A stretch of 64,000 nucleotides of DNA from NCBI RefSeq assembly GCF_000067165.1, contig NC_010162.1, positions 4,174,501 to 4,238,500 on the forward strand, in the 5' to 3' direction. Made by a program: the position numbers and the translations under genes. Below, piece by piece: positions 44,103 to 54,018 of the stretch. A model generated the notes under the pieces. It saw only the letters and a list, made by a program, of their open reading frames with translations. It was not told where the DNA came from and made no database searches. How positions within the stretch are numbered: the stretch's first letter is position 1; each line of letters opens with the position of its first letter. This DNA comes from Sorangium cellulosum So ce56 (GTDB taxonomy: Bacteria > Myxococcota_A > Polyangia > Polyangiales > Polyangiaceae).

Positions 44103-46013
44103 TCAGCGACCGGCGAGCGGCAGGGTAAACGAAAAGGTGCTCCCGTCGCCGACCCGGCTCTCCACCCAGATTCGCCCTCCGTGCGCCTGGACGATCCCCC
44201 GCGCAATCGCCAGACCGAGGCCAGTGCCGCGCTGCCTGTTGTTCGGGCGCGTCCAGTACGGGTCGAAGATGCGTGAAAGGTGTTCGGCCGCGATTCCGAC
44301 ACCGGAATCCCGGACGTGGATCCCCACCTCGCCGTCGAGCGCCTCGGCACGCACGCCGATCGTCCCGCCGTCCGGCGTGAACTTGTGGGCATTCCCGAGC
44401 AGGTTGGAGAGGACCTGGACGACCCGGTCGCGATCGGCGAGCACCCGCGGCAGATCCGTCGGAACCTCCACGTGCACCGACAACGAGCGGCCGGTCGCGC
44501 CGAGGCGCACCGTTTCCGTCGCATCCGCCACGAGGTCGGACACCTCGTGGGGGGCGGGCAGGATCGAGAGTCGGTGAGCGTCGATGCTCGCCACGTCGAG
44601 CAGGTCGGCGATGAGGCGGTTGCTGTGGCGCGCTGCGCGCTCGATCGTCCGTACGCCGTCCCGCCACTTCTCCTCGTCCACGCGGGATGCCAGCTCCCGC
44701 TTCAGCAGGGCCGCCCGGAGCATGATCGCGCTGAGGGGGTTGCGAAGATCGTGGGCCACGATGCCGAGCATCTGCTCGCGCTGCCGGACCGCCTCCTGTG
44801 CCTCGGCGCGGGCGCGCTTCTCCGACTCGAAGAGGGAATTGCGCTCGACCGCCTGAGCGCACTGCTCGGCCATCGTGGCGACCAGCTTGCGAATCGCCGG
44901 ATCGAGGCGGCACGGACCCTCGATGACGAATACCAGGCCGCCGAGATCCCGACCCTGGATCCGGAGCGGCAGCGCCACGAGGCATGGCGAGGCCATCGCG
45001 GACAGGGTGGGGCCCGGGGCGAAGCGCGTGGCGGCCCCCTCGACCTCGTCGGGGTCCGGCAGGATGACCAGCTCGCCGCGAAACAGGGCCAGGACGATCG
45101 GCTGCTCCGGATCGGACGGGATCGCCGGGAAGGGCGACGTCCCGTCGTCGCCGGTCGAGGCCACGAGGCGCAGCCCTCGTGGGTCGTCCGTTCGCAGGTA
45201 GGCCCGCGCGCCCTGGGCCCGCAGGATCGTGCCGATCGCGCGGATCGCGACGCAGGCGGACTCTCCGGCGGTGCTCGTGCGGGCGAGCGCGGCCGTGACG
45301 GCCTGCAGGCGGGCGAGCTGCTCGCGCGCCTCCTCGGCCTGGATCCGGCCCGCCTCCTCGGCCTCGCGGCGGCGACTTTCCCATGACGCCTGCAGCTCGC
45401 GCTCGATGGTGTAGGCGATATGCGCCACCAGCGCGAGCCGCTCGGGGCTGCCGGTCGCGACGGACGTGCTGACGTCGATCGCGCCGATGATCGTACCGTC
45501 GGGCGCGTGGATCGGCGCGCCGGTGCACGTGCAGTCGTCGAACGCGCTCGCGAAGTGCTCCGGCCCGACGATCGCGACCGGGCGATTGGCGGCAATGGCG
45601 GTGCCGGCGCCGTTGGTCCCCATCGCCCGCTCCGACCAGTCGAATCCGGGCAGGAGGCCGAATGTCTCCATCATCGAACGAGACGCGCCGACCGAGCAAA
45701 GGACGATGCCGTCCCCATCGACGACATAGACGGCCGGCTCCGACGCCCGTAGGAGCGCGGCGGCCCAGTGCAGGTGCGGGATGGCGGCCCGGACCAGGTC
45801 GGCGCTCCGTTCCAGCCTCCTCGCGAGCTCCTCGTCGTTGATCCGCCGGAAGGGCGGACGAACGGGATCGACCGCCGCCGCCCAGCTGCGCTCCCATGAG
45901 TCGAGTACGAGACGGCGCAGCGGGTCGGCGAGATCCAGCTCGCGGACGAAGTCGTCCCACTTGCGGAACCGTTCTTTCGCGACCGTGGCGCCCGGCGTTC
46001 CAGCATCCCCCAT
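44103..46013 (-). CDS. Soluble GAF-domain sensor histidine kinase
   Basis: A 636-residue protein starting at the ATG at 46013 after GAGGTCGG. Residues of about 20-215 resemble the sensory region of AcoR-type activators: ERAMGTNGAGTAIAANRPVA and a GPEHF...DDCTCTGAPIHAPDG block with two cysteines. A GAF domain follows (about 235-395). HisKA has H421 in GIVAHDLRNPLSAI. The ATPase boxes are NLLGNAHKFTPDG, VRDSGVGIAAEHL and RGTGLGLAIARGIVQAHGG. There is no membrane segment or receiver domain. A cytosolic signal, perhaps redox- or ligand-linked through the cysteine pair, is likely; the partner regulator is not visible here. Confidence 0.92.
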   Translation of the reverse strand: MGDAGTPGATVAKERFRKWDDFVRELDLADPLRRLVLDSWERSWAAAVDPVRPPFRRINDEELARRLERSADLVRAAIPHLHWAAALLRASEPAVYVVDGDGIVLCSVGASRSMMETFGLLPGFDWSERAMGTNGAGTAIAANRPVAIVGPEHFASAFDDCTCTGAPIHAPDGTIIGAIDVSTSVATGSPERLALVAHIAYTIERELQASWESRRREAEEAGRIQAEEAREQLARLQAVTAALARTSTAGESACVAIRAIGTILRAQGARAYLRTDDPRGLRLVASTGDDGTSPFPAIPSDPEQPIVLALFRGELVILPDPDEVEGAATRFAPGPTLSAMASPCLVALPLRIQGRDLGGLVFVIEGPCRLDPAIRKLVATMAEQCAQAVERNSLFESEKRARAEAQEAVRQREQMLGIVAHDLRNPLSAIMLRAALLKRELASRVDEEKWRDGVRTIERAARHSNRLIADLLDVASIDAHRLSILPAPHEVSDLVADATETVRLGATGRSLSVHVEVPTDLPRVLADRDRVVQVLSNLLGNAHKFTPDGGTIGVRAEALDGEVGIHVRDSGVGIAAEHLSRIFDPYWTRPNNRQRGTGLGLAIARGIVQAHGGRIWVESRVGDGSTFSFTLPLAGR

Positions 46014-46719
46014 GGACACCGACCTCGTAACACGAGCGCTGCGGCAAGGCACGAGCCTGCTGACCTGGCAACTCGTCGTTCACGCCACCATGCTGCGGAG
46101 CGCGCTCGGCGTCGTGCGGCTGCTTGGCCGCATGGTTGCGTTCTCTCGCATGGCTACCGGGGCGCAGGCCCGCTACGTCGGGGAACATGTTCGGCCCGGC
46201 GATCCGGCCTGCGGAGCTCAGGAGATCGTGACCAGGGCGAGCTTGGAGAATTCGCCTGAGACCGGCGTATTCGAAGCTTTTCGAGAGACGATGGTTCAGC
46301 GATCAGCGGATGGTCGGGCCCGACGCGACCACCCGGCCGCCGTCATCCACCGGGTCGAATCGGCGCCCAGCTCCCCGGCGGGCGCGGTCGCCGCCCTGGT
46401 CGCGCTGGGCGCGGTCGTGGCGCAGCATCGCGCGCGAAAGGCAGGTGCGAGTTGGGTCGCCGACGCGTGCGGTGGCCGATCGTGTCCGGCTCGAGGCGAG
46501 CGGCGCGACCACCGGCGGCTGACGACCGACTCAGGGCAACGTCGGAGGACGAGGCCCGACCGGGGAGGTTCACACCGATCCGCCCCTCCGCCGCCGAGAT
46601 CGGGCCCGGCCAATGGCAAGGCTCCGCTCGAGGGGCGCATCAAGAGAGGCGGGCGCCGGGGCGCGGTCGTGGTGGATGTCGATACCATATCCCCCCGCGC
46701 GCGACTAAGCTTGGCCCCG
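46014..46719. other. 706-bp divergent intergenic region
   Basis: Between the sensor kinase (minus) and the LacI-type regulator (plus). No gene is supported. It contains the left copy of a 50-bp repeat whose right copy is the 5' end of the regulator gene. Confidence 0.5.
46630..46679 (+). repeat. 50-bp direct repeat, left copy
   Basis: Matches 46741-46790 at 46 of 50 positions, with a period of 111 bp. In frame it encodes GRIKRGGRRGAVVVDV. The right copy encodes GRIKRGGRRAAVMVDV, which is the start of the LacI-type DNA-binding domain. Confidence 0.85.
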
Positions 46720-47832
46720 ATGGACGATAACTCTCCTCCCGAGGGGCGCATCAAGCGAGGCGGGCGCCGGGCCGCGGTCATGGTCGATGTGGCCAAGCTC
46801 GCCGGCGTCTCGTACCAGACGGTCTCGCGGGTCCTGCACGACAGCCCCCACGTGCATCGGGACACGCGGGAGCGCGTGCTCGACGCGATCCGCCAGCTCG
46901 ACTACCGCCCGAGCTCCGTGGCGCAGGCGCTCGTCACCGGGCGCTCGCGGACGCTCGGTGTGGTCAGCTTCGACACGACGCACTACGGCCCGGCGTCGAC
47001 GCTCCACGGGCTCGAGACGGCGGCGCACGACGCCGGGTACGGCGTCAGCGTCGTCAGCCTGAAATCGCTCAGCCGCGCGCCGGTGGTGGATGCGGTGAAG
47101 GGGCTGTGCGATCAGGGCGCCGACGGGATCATGGTCATCGCCCCGCTGCGGTCGGCGGTGGACGCGCTCCGCCACGTCAGCTCCGACGTGCCGGTGGTCG
47201 CCGTCGAGGGGGGGCCGGACGATTCGGTCCCGGTGGTCGCCGTCGACCAGCACGGCGGCGCGACGGCCGCGACCCGCCATCTCCTCGACCTGGGTCACCG
47301 GGCGGTGTGGCACATCGCCGGTTCGACCGACTCGCTCGAGGCCGAGCAGCGCATCGACGGCTGGCGGTCGACGCTGGAGGCCGCGGGCGTCGAGCCGCCG
47401 CCTCTCCTGCGCGGCGACTGGAGCGCACGCTCGGGCTACGAGCTCGCCCCGCAGCTGGCGCGCACGCCAGGCGCCACCGCCGTGTTCGTGGCCAACGACC
47501 AGATGGCGCTGGGCGTGCTCCGCTACCTCCACGAGATCGGACGCGCGGTGCCGCGGGACATCAGCATCGTCGGCTTCGACGACATCCCGGAGGCGGCCTA
47601 CTTCACGCCTCCGCTCACCACCGTCCGCCAGGACTTCGCCGAGCTGGGGCGCAGGTGTCTCCACGTGCTGCTCGGGCAGATCGAGAGCGGCCGCCGCTCC
47701 TGCTCGCGCGTCGTGGTCGAGGCCGAGCTGGTCTTGCGCAAGAGCACTGCCGCGGTTCCCGGGACCGATGAGCGCTCCAGCCTGCCAGCTGCGTCTGCGC
47801 GCATCCCCTCACGGATCAGAAACCCGTCATAG
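46720..47832 (+). CDS. LacI-family transcriptional regulator
   Basis: A 370-residue protein. The start is the ATG at 46720; an ATG at 46780 (MVDVAKLAG) is the more usual position for this family. The HTH is VAKLAGVSYQTVSRVLHDSP (about residues 23-42), followed by the hinge helix with RPSSVAQAL. The sugar-binding core has LGVVSFDTTHYGPASTLHGL, GADGIMVIAPLRS and FVANDQMALGVLRYL, then ISIVGFDDIPEAAYFTPPLT near the end. It should repress a carbohydrate operon. The nearest sugar genes are 29 kb away, so its target may be outside the window. Confidence 0.9.
   Translation: MDDNSPPEGRIKRGGRRAAVMVDVAKLAGVSYQTVSRVLHDSPHVHRDTRERVLDAIRQLDYRPSSVAQALVTGRSRTLGVVSFDTTHYGPASTLHGLETAAHDAGYGVSVVSLKSLSRAPVVDAVKGLCDQGADGIMVIAPLRSAVDALRHVSSDVPVVAVEGGPDDSVPVVAVDQHGGATAATRHLLDLGHRAVWHIAGSTDSLEAEQRIDGWRSTLEAAGVEPPPLLRGDWSARSGYELAPQLARTPGATAVFVANDQMALGVLRYLHEIGRAVPRDISIVGFDDIPEAAYFTPPLTTVRQDFAELGRRCLHVLLGQIESGRRSCSRVVVEAELVLRKSTAAVPGTDERSSLPAASARIPSRIRNPS
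46741..46790 (+). repeat. 50-bp direct repeat, right copy (inside LacI-type gene)
   Basis: Covers codons 8-24 of the regulator at 46720. Four substitutions separate it from the copy at 46630-46679. Confidence 0.85.
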
Positions 47833-47951
47833 ATCCGATAAGACAGTGGAATATCCACCGCAGCCATGAGGCGCTTGTCCTCGTCGGGGTAGAGAGGGTT
47901 TGGGGCTTGTCGTCGTCCGCCTTGGGAGCCCGTCCACGTGGCGACGAACAG

Positions 47952-48962
47952 CTACCGGGCGCGGGCGCGCCGGTACTCTCCCGGTGTCGTGCCCGTCCAG
48001 CGACGGAAGCTGCGGTAGAAGTGGCGCGGCTCGCCATAGCCGAGCAGGAACGCGATCTCCTGGAGCGCGAGGTCAGGCCGCCGGACGAGATCGAGCGCCT
48101 TCTCCCGCCGGGCCTCGTCGAGCTGCGCCGTGAACGACGTGCCGATGTCCTTGAGCGCGCGCTGGAGCGACCGCGTGCTCATGCCCAGAGAGCGCGCGAT
48201 CCCCTCCTGGTCCACGTCGCCGCGGTCGAGCCGCTCCTCGATGCGGGCGCGCACGCGCGCGTCGAGCGTCGCGGCGCTGGCGCGCGCGGCGAGGAGCTGC
48301 TCGGCGTGGCGAACGAGGTAGTCGCGGACCGACGGGTCCGCGCCGACCACGGGCGCGTCGAGCACACGCGCCTCGTAGACGAGGCCCATCGCGCCCGCCT
48401 CGAAGCGGGCGGGGGCCCCGATCGCCTCCTCGTAGAGCGACGGCAGGTGCCGGCGAGGATGGCGGAACAGCGCCTCGATCGGCCGCGCCGACCCGCCGAG
48501 GTAGAGCGCGATGAAGCGCGCGAGCGTCGCGATCATCATCTCGATCGGCTCGGCCATGGCGACGACGCGCGGCTCGTGCTCGAGCGCGAGGCGGGCGACC
48601 CCGCCGTGCTCCTCGAGGGTGATTCGGAGGTGCGGGTCCATCAGCCGGCAGAAGCGGCCATAGACGTCGACGCCCTGCCGCACGGTCTCGCTGTGGCGAA
48701 GGACGTGCCCCACGATGCCGACGACCGACACCGGGATACAGCGCGCATAACGCAGCCCGAGCGGCTCGCCGGGGAGGCGCTGGAGAAGGAGCTCCCACAG
48801 CGAGAAGAGCGATGCATACGGCACGAGCTCGTCGGGCGCGGCGAGGACCTCGGGCGCGACGCCGGCAGCCCGGAGGAGATCCTCCTGCGGGACTCCGCAC
48901 GACGAGCCGAAAGCGATGAGCCCGGCGGGCATGGATGCGAACACGAGATCGCCGTCGGACAT
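47952..48962 (-). CDS. AraC-family transcriptional regulator
   Basis: A 336-residue protein. The N-terminal 200 residues fit the arabinose-binding-type domain found in OruR-like AraC regulators (LIAFGSSCGVPQEDLLRAAG at about 15-34, then HVLRHSETVRQGVDVYGRF). The C-terminal HTH pair spans about 235-330: GIARSLGMSTRSLQRALKDI in the first helix-turn-helix, and DLALQEIAFLLGYGEPRHFY with RSFRRWTGTTPGEYR in the second. No target site or divergent partner is evident. The gene is convergent with the LacI-type regulator. Confidence 0.92.
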   Translation of the reverse strand: MSDGDLVFASMPAGLIAFGSSCGVPQEDLLRAAGVAPEVLAAPDELVPYASLFSLWELLLQRLPGEPLGLRYARCIPVSVVGIVGHVLRHSETVRQGVDVYGRFCRLMDPHLRITLEEHGGVARLALEHEPRVVAMAEPIEMMIATLARFIALYLGGSARPIEALFRHPRRHLPSLYEEAIGAPARFEAGAMGLVYEARVLDAPVVGADPSVRDYLVRHAEQLLAARASAATLDARVRARIEERLDRGDVDQEGIARSLGMSTRSLQRALKDIGTSFTAQLDEARREKALDLVRRPDLALQEIAFLLGYGEPRHFYRSFRRWTGTTPGEYRRARAR

Positions 48963-49232
48963 GGCGTGCGCCGAGGATAGCGCAGCCGCCCGGGGGCTCA
49001 GCGCCGATCCCGCCGCGCTCGGAATCCAGCTTGAACGCCTAGGAGGTGGCCGACGCGGAGCGCTCGCTCTTCGATCCGATGCCGCCGCTCGAGCTGCCGC
49101 GACCCTCGATCGTCCACCGGTCGCAGGTGGGGTGATGCGCCCGCGCGCGACCGAGCCTCCGAGGGTGATTGCGCCCCATCGTCACGGCATGCGCCGCGCG
49201 TGGGGCGATGAGAGCGCGTGCCGCGGTGTGGC

Positions 49233-50411
49233 TCAGGGCGCCGCCGGAGGACCTTCCCGGCAGGGCGCCACCCGATCCGCGCCGCCGAAGAACTCTCCCG
49301 CGAGCAGCGACCACGCCCGCGCGTTCTCCGGCGGGCCGCACTTGAACGGCGCCTTCGCGAGCGGCTTGCCGCGGAGCGCCGCGCGCTGCTCGCGGTAGTA
49401 GCGGATCGCCAGCTCGGCGGCGTACTCCACCACGCCGTTTCCAGGCTGGAACGAGTAATACGTGCCGCCCTTCACGATGGTCTCGTTCGGCGAGTACGGC
49501 GTGAGGCAGGTGATCTTCGTCCCGCAGCGCGCGACGATCCCGTCGTAGATCGGCGAGAGCGCCGCCTGCGACCACCCGCCGTGCGCGCCGTCGTTCAGGT
49601 GGAAGAGCTCGTGGAAGAGCGTCTCCCGCACGTCGTCCGCGGAGCGGTGGAGCGAGCCGGAGAGGTTGTACGCGACCGTCCAGCCCGACGCGTAGGCGGA
49701 AGGCGTCCGCGCCCGCACGGACCGGAAGTACCGGAGCGCGAGGGCGCGGTGCCGGTAGCGCACGGGCGAGCTGGCCGCGGCGGCGAGATCCGCGACGAAG
49801 GCGTCGAAGTCGGCGATCGCCGACACCGTCCACTCGAGGTGGCGGCGCTCGGCGCGCACCGGCAGCTCCGGGACGAGGTGGAGCATGCCGCGGTAACCGC
49901 CGTCCATCATGTGCTCCCGCTCCAGCCCGGCGACGCTGCCGTTCTGGTCGAAGAGCGCGGTGGCGCTCGCCGCGGCCTGCGGGTCGCCCTGGTAGCGGAG
50001 CGCGAGCAGGCAGCGGATGCGCTCGTGCGCTGGGCTTTTCGCGGCCGCTGTCCCGTCGTTCCCGCGCCGGCAGGCGTCGATGGCGTCCCGGTGGGCGGCG
50101 GCGTCGCCCGGGAACAGGATCGCCTCGGCTTCATCGGCCGAGATGGCGGGGGCCGGCTCGGTCGGGGCGGGGGACGGCGCGGCGCCCTGCGCGCCATCGG
50201 CCCGCGCCGCCCCCGAGGACGCGGCGCCGGCAAGCCCAGGGGTCCCCGGGCCAGAAGGCGCGCTGGCCACCGCGAGGGCCGGCGTGTCCGGCGGCGCCGC
50301 GGCCTTGCCGGCGGGGCCCGGGGGGCCAGGGCTCGCGGGGGCACACGCCGCGACGATCACCGGCAACGCGAGGGTCAAGACGGCGACGAGCGGCGTGGCC
50401 CCGGGGTGCAT
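49233..50411 (-). CDS. Secreted lipoprotein with HExxH metalloprotease-like motif
   Basis: A 392-residue protein starting at the ATG at 50411. The signal peptide ends in the lipobox VIVAAC. A Pro/Ala/Gly-rich linker fills about 25-100. The zinc-binding motif is RETLFHELFHLND (near 262-274). A possible third ligand is in GVVEYAAELAIRYY about 55 residues later. Several cysteines (IDACRR, RIRCLL, ARCGTKITCLTP, FKCGPP) suggest disulfides. The pattern fits a zincin-type peptidase outside the cytoplasm, but no named family is clear. The 270-bp gap upstream of the AraC gene holds nothing I can support. Confidence 0.75.
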   Translation of the reverse strand: MHPGATPLVAVLTLALPVIVAACAPASPGPPGPAGKAAAPPDTPALAVASAPSGPGTPGLAGAASSGAARADGAQGAAPSPAPTEPAPAISADEAEAILFPGDAAAHRDAIDACRRGNDGTAAAKSPAHERIRCLLALRYQGDPQAAASATALFDQNGSVAGLEREHMMDGGYRGMLHLVPELPVRAERRHLEWTVSAIADFDAFVADLAAAASSPVRYRHRALALRYFRSVRARTPSAYASGWTVAYNLSGSLHRSADDVRETLFHELFHLNDGAHGGWSQAALSPIYDGIVARCGTKITCLTPYSPNETIVKGGTYYSFQPGNGVVEYAAELAIRYYREQRAALRGKPLAKAPFKCGPPENARAWSLLAGEFFGGADRVAPCREGPPAAP

Positions 50412-50589
50412 CGTGCCCAGGATGCCAGAACTTGGTGCGGCGATCATCCAACGATGTCCGTCGGGGCAGGGGAGGACGCCCATCGAAGCGCGACGGGCTC
50501 TCTGCGACGTGGACGCTGCTCACCCGCGCGCGCCGCAGCCGCACGCGGATAAGCCTGCTCCCGAACGACGTGTCCCCGATGCGGGCCTT

Positions 50590-51201
50590 CTACGGCACCA
50601 CCACGGTATCGTTTGTTTGCAGCGGCAGATCCCCGCGGAGATCGCCTTTCCCGACGACCTCATCGAACACGAACGGAATCCTGCGCTCGCCGCTCGCGTC
50701 GCGCCGGACGATCACCACCTCGTCGGGATCGGCGAAGCGCGTGAATCCGCCCGCGAGGGCGAGCGCCTGGAGCACGGTGATCTGCGCCCTCGGCGTGAAC
50801 TCGCCAGGACGCGACACCTCGCCCATCACGTAGACCCGGTAGCTGTGGAGCTCTGCCACCTCGACGCTGACGACCGGCTTCTCATGATAGAATTTGGCGG
50901 CCTGCGTCGCGATGTCCTCGGCGATGCCCATGACGGTGCGCCCCGACGCCAGGACGTCGCCGACGAGCGGGATCGTGATGAACCCGTCGGGTCGCACCGT
51001 GACGCGCTGGCTCAGCGCCTCGTTCTTCCAGGCGCGCACCTCCAGCACGTCTCCGGGGCCGACCGCATAGGCGCTCGTCGCGCGGCGCTCCGCGTCGAAA
51101 TCGACGCGTGGTGCGCGCGCGCGCGCGCCGCAGCCCGGGAGCGCCATGAGGACCGTGAGCGCGGAGCAGAGCAGGGCAATCCGGACACAGCGGGAGCACA
51201 T
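50590..51201 (-). CDS. Polysaccharide export lipoprotein (Wza/OPX-like)
   Basis: A 203-residue protein. ATG at 51201 has an excellent AAGGAGG upstream. The signal peptide ends in the lipobox MALPGC. The Poly_export domain begins with YAVGPGDVLEVRAWKNEALS, then VRPDGFITIPLVGDVLASGR. It is followed by a SLBB domain with YRVYVMGEVSRPGEF and QALALAGGFTRFADPDEVVI. The protein is short and lacks the C-terminal amphipathic helix of Wza. It therefore belongs to the minimal export-protein class that needs a separate outer-membrane barrel. It is divergent from the Wzy-like gene, with a 260-bp shared upstream region. Confidence 0.9.
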   Translation of the reverse strand: MCSRCVRIALLCSALTVLMALPGCGARARAPRVDFDAERRATSAYAVGPGDVLEVRAWKNEALSQRVTVRPDGFITIPLVGDVLASGRTVMGIAEDIATQAAKFYHEKPVVSVEVAELHSYRVYVMGEVSRPGEFTPRAQITVLQALALAGGFTRFADPDEVVIVRRDASGERRIPFVFDEVVGKGDLRGDLPLQTNDTVVVP

Positions 51202-51461
51202 GCGGTTTCCAGCCTCCTTGATGCGATGGCGCTCCAGCAAGCGCCGATCCCGCCGCCGCGCGGTGCGCCTGCTCCTCGCGCGCGCACTGGCGCTCTTCCC
51301 GCGTGCCGCGCGGGCCCGCGGTGCTAGATCCGTCGCGCGGAAGGGGGGAATGCGCGCCGCGCCTCATCGCGCCCGCGCAGGGCGCCTCTGCGCGGCCGTC
51401 ACGAGCGCGCGGCGCGGGCCGCCCGTGCGCGGCGCGCGCCACGCGAACGGCGCGCCACACC

Positions 51462-52991
51462 ATGGCAGCGTGGGTCGTGTGCGCGCTGTGCGCGCTCGTC
51501 ATCATCAAGCCGCAGGAGTTCATCCCCGCGCTCTCGGGGATTCCGCTCGTGCACGCGGCGTTCGGGCTCACCCTGCTCTGCGTCGCCCTCGACGTCGTGT
51601 GGCGGCGGCTCAAACCGACGCTCGCGCCTCAGGTCGTCTATGCGCTCGCGTTCCTCGCATGGGCGGCGCTGACCACCGCGCTGAAGCGCCCGGCCGCGCT
51701 CGAGGAGCGCGGGATGCAGCTCGCGACCGTCGCGGGCATCTTCGTCGCCGTCGCCGTCGCCGCCGCCTCGCCGCGGGGGCTGCGGGCGCTCGCGATCACG
51801 CTCGTCGGCTGCGCCGTCCTCACGACCGTGGTCGCGATCGTGCAGGCGTTCCAGCCCCACGGCTGCATGATCGCCGCTCCCGACGACTGGGAAGGCAAGG
51901 GCGAGCTCGAGCCGGATGGGCGCCCCTGCGAGACCAACCTCGACTGCCGCATCGAGGCGCCCGTGCCCGATGGCAACTACCGGTGCGAGCGCCCCGGGCC
52001 GCTCGGCACGTCGACCATCGACGGCCGTGTCCGCTACCGCGGCTCGCTCGCCGATCCCAACGAGCTCTCGCTGATGGCCGGAATGTCGATCCCGCTCGCG
52101 ATCGCGCTCGCCGAGCGGCGCTCCGGCCCGCGCCGGACGCGCAGGTCCGTCCGCGGGGGCCAGCCCCCGTCGGCCGGCGCGCCGCCCGGCGGCGCTGCGC
52201 CAGGGCCCGCGCGGGCCTGCGGCGCGCGCCGCGCGCTGACGCTGCCCGTCCTGCTCACGGATCGGCTGATCTCGCGCGTGGCCGCGGCGCTCCGCGCGCT
52301 CCCCGTGACGGCCGTCATCGCGGCGATCGGCGCGATGGTCGTCCTGTCGCGCTCGCGCTCGGGCGTCATCGTGTACCTGGCGGTCCTCGGCATCAGCTTC
52401 ATCCGGCGGAGCGGGACCCTCGGCGTCATCGCCGCCTGCTTCGTCGGGCCGCCCATGCTCCTGCTCGGCGGCCGGAGCGGCGAGGAGGCGAGCGAGAGCT
52501 CGGGCGAGCGCGTCGAGCTGCTCCGGGAGGCGTTCGAGCTGATCCGCCGGACGAAGGGGATCGGCGTCGGCGCGGGGCAGTTCGGCGACGAGTCGTCGCT
52601 CGGCTTGACCGCCCACAACTCCTATCTCCTCGCCGCGGCCGAGACGGGCCTGCTCGGGATGTGCCTGTTCGCGCTCGTCCTGTACGCGTCGATCAAGGTG
52701 CCGCTGTCGATCTGGCTGGGCGACGTCGATGTCGGCCCCACGGCGAGGCGGTTCGCGCCGGCGATCTTCGTGAGCCTGTGCGGCGCGCTGATCGGCATCT
52801 TCTTCCTCTCGTGGGCCTACAAGGACATCCTCTACATGGTGTTCGGCGCCTCCGCCGCGCTCTACGGCGCCGCGCGGGCCGAGGACAGCCGCGTCGTGGT
52901 GCGCGTGTCCGGGAGGGAGGTCGCGCTCGTGTGCGGCGGGATGTCCCTGGTGCTCGTGCTGCTCAACGTCCTGCTCCGGTTCCTCGGGTGA
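51462..52991 (+). CDS. O-antigen ligase/polymerase-like membrane protein (Wzy-like)
   Basis: A 509-residue protein starting with ATG at 51462, where the first membrane segment begins (WVVCALCALVIIKPQEF). About ten or eleven hydrophobic segments are visible. The large periplasmic loop between 130 and 215 carries cysteines (DGRPCETNLDCRIEAPV, NYRCERPG). The typical Wzy_C block is RGSLADPNELSLMAGM followed by VVLSRSRSGVIVYLAVLG. The second is GVGAGQFGDESSLGLTAHNS then YLLAAAETGLLGM. It should polymerise or ligate repeat units of an exopolysaccharide. A Pro/Gly/Arg-rich insert lies at about 225-260. Confidence 0.88.
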   Translation: MAAWVVCALCALVIIKPQEFIPALSGIPLVHAAFGLTLLCVALDVVWRRLKPTLAPQVVYALAFLAWAALTTALKRPAALEERGMQLATVAGIFVAVAVAAASPRGLRALAITLVGCAVLTTVVAIVQAFQPHGCMIAAPDDWEGKGELEPDGRPCETNLDCRIEAPVPDGNYRCERPGPLGTSTIDGRVRYRGSLADPNELSLMAGMSIPLAIALAERRSGPRRTRRSVRGGQPPSAGAPPGGAAPGPARACGARRALTLPVLLTDRLISRVAAALRALPVTAVIAAIGAMVVLSRSRSGVIVYLAVLGISFIRRSGTLGVIAACFVGPPMLLLGGRSGEEASESSGERVELLREAFELIRRTKGIGVGAGQFGDESSLGLTAHNSYLLAAAETGLLGMCLFALVLYASIKVPLSIWLGDVDVGPTARRFAPAIFVSLCGALIGIFFLSWAYKDILYMVFGASAALYGAARAEDSRVVVRVSGREVALVCGGMSLVLVLLNVLLRFLG

Positions 52992-53076
52992 GCGCGCCCG
53001 CGAGCTCCGGGGACCCCTGGGCCGGCCGCGGCGCGGCCTGGCAGGTCGTCCGGCGGGAGCGCCCGGGAATGGTGGT

Positions 53077-54018
53077 ATGCTGGGCGGGATGTCGGCTCCC
53101 ATCCGCAAGCCCGTCGACCCCGCCGCGGCGCCCATCCCGGCCGAGGCGCCGCGCGCCCCGACAGAGGCCGAGTGGGCCGCGATGTCGCCCGCTCAGCGCC
53201 AGCAGGCGATCGCGGCGCTCGTCGACTCCATGTCCCAGGAGGAGATCGACGAGCGCCTGGCCATGGCCGAAGGGGACCCGCACTTCGACGCCAAGGTGGA
53301 AGCCCGCGACACGCTCCGCGCCTGGTTCGGCCGGCGCGGGCGGCGCATCTACATTGGCGCCGAGATGAAGGTCTACTATCCGGGCGAGAAGGGCTTCACG
53401 CCCGACGTGATCGCGGTGACCGACGTCGATCCCACCCCGCGCCTCTGCTGGATGGTCAGCGCCGAAGGCAAGGGGATCGACCTCGCGATCGAGGTGCACT
53501 ACGCCGGCAACTGGCGCAAGGACTTCGTCGACAACGTCGTGCGCTACGCGACCCTCGGGATCCGTGAGTACTTCATCTACGACATCCCGCGCGGGCACCT
53601 CAAAGCGCACCGGCTACCGCCCACCGGCGTGCGGCGCTACGAGAGCATCCCCTCGCGCGCAGGGCGGTACCGATCGGAGGTCCTCGATCTGGATCTGGCG
53701 GTGGAGGCGGGGCGCCTCCGCTTTTACGCGGACACCGCTGAGCTGGTCACCGCCAGCGAGCTGGTGGGCAAGCTGGAGGGGATGATCGAGGCGGCCGAGG
53801 CCCGGATCGAGCAGGAGCAGGCGCGGGCAGAGCAGGCGGTGGGGCAGCTGTCGGCGGCGATCCTGATGCTGCTGAACGCGCGCGGCGTCCCGGCGAGCGA
53901 GGAGGCGCGCGGCCGGATCCTCCGCGAGACGGACGTGGACGTCCTGGGACGCTGGCTCCAGCGCGCGGCGACCGCGGCGGCGGTGGAGGAGCTGTTCCTG
54001 GAGTCGACCGGCCGCTGA
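53077..54018 (+). CDS. Uma2-family (DUF820) putative nuclease-like protein
   Basis: A 313-residue protein. Starts at 53077 or, equally well, the ATG at 53089. The N-terminal 75 residues are Pro/Ala/Glu-rich. The Uma2/PD-(D/E)xK-like core spans about 75-215, with IYIGAEMKVYYPGEKGFTPD, WMVSAEGKGIDLAIEVHY and GIREYFIYDIPRGHLKAHRL. The candidate catalytic residues are the Asp in FTPDV and the Glu in AIEVHY. The C-terminal 80 residues are a coiled coil, LVGKLEGMIEAAEARIEQEQ onward. Such proteins are abundant in myxobacteria and cyanobacteria without a settled role. Confidence 0.88.
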   Translation: MLGGMSAPIRKPVDPAAAPIPAEAPRAPTEAEWAAMSPAQRQQAIAALVDSMSQEEIDERLAMAEGDPHFDAKVEARDTLRAWFGRRGRRIYIGAEMKVYYPGEKGFTPDVIAVTDVDPTPRLCWMVSAEGKGIDLAIEVHYAGNWRKDFVDNVVRYATLGIREYFIYDIPRGHLKAHRLPPTGVRRYESIPSRAGRYRSEVLDLDLAVEAGRLRFYADTAELVTASELVGKLEGMIEAAEARIEQEQARAEQAVGQLSAAILMLLNARGVPASEEARGRILRETDVDVLGRWLQRAATAAAVEELFLESTGR

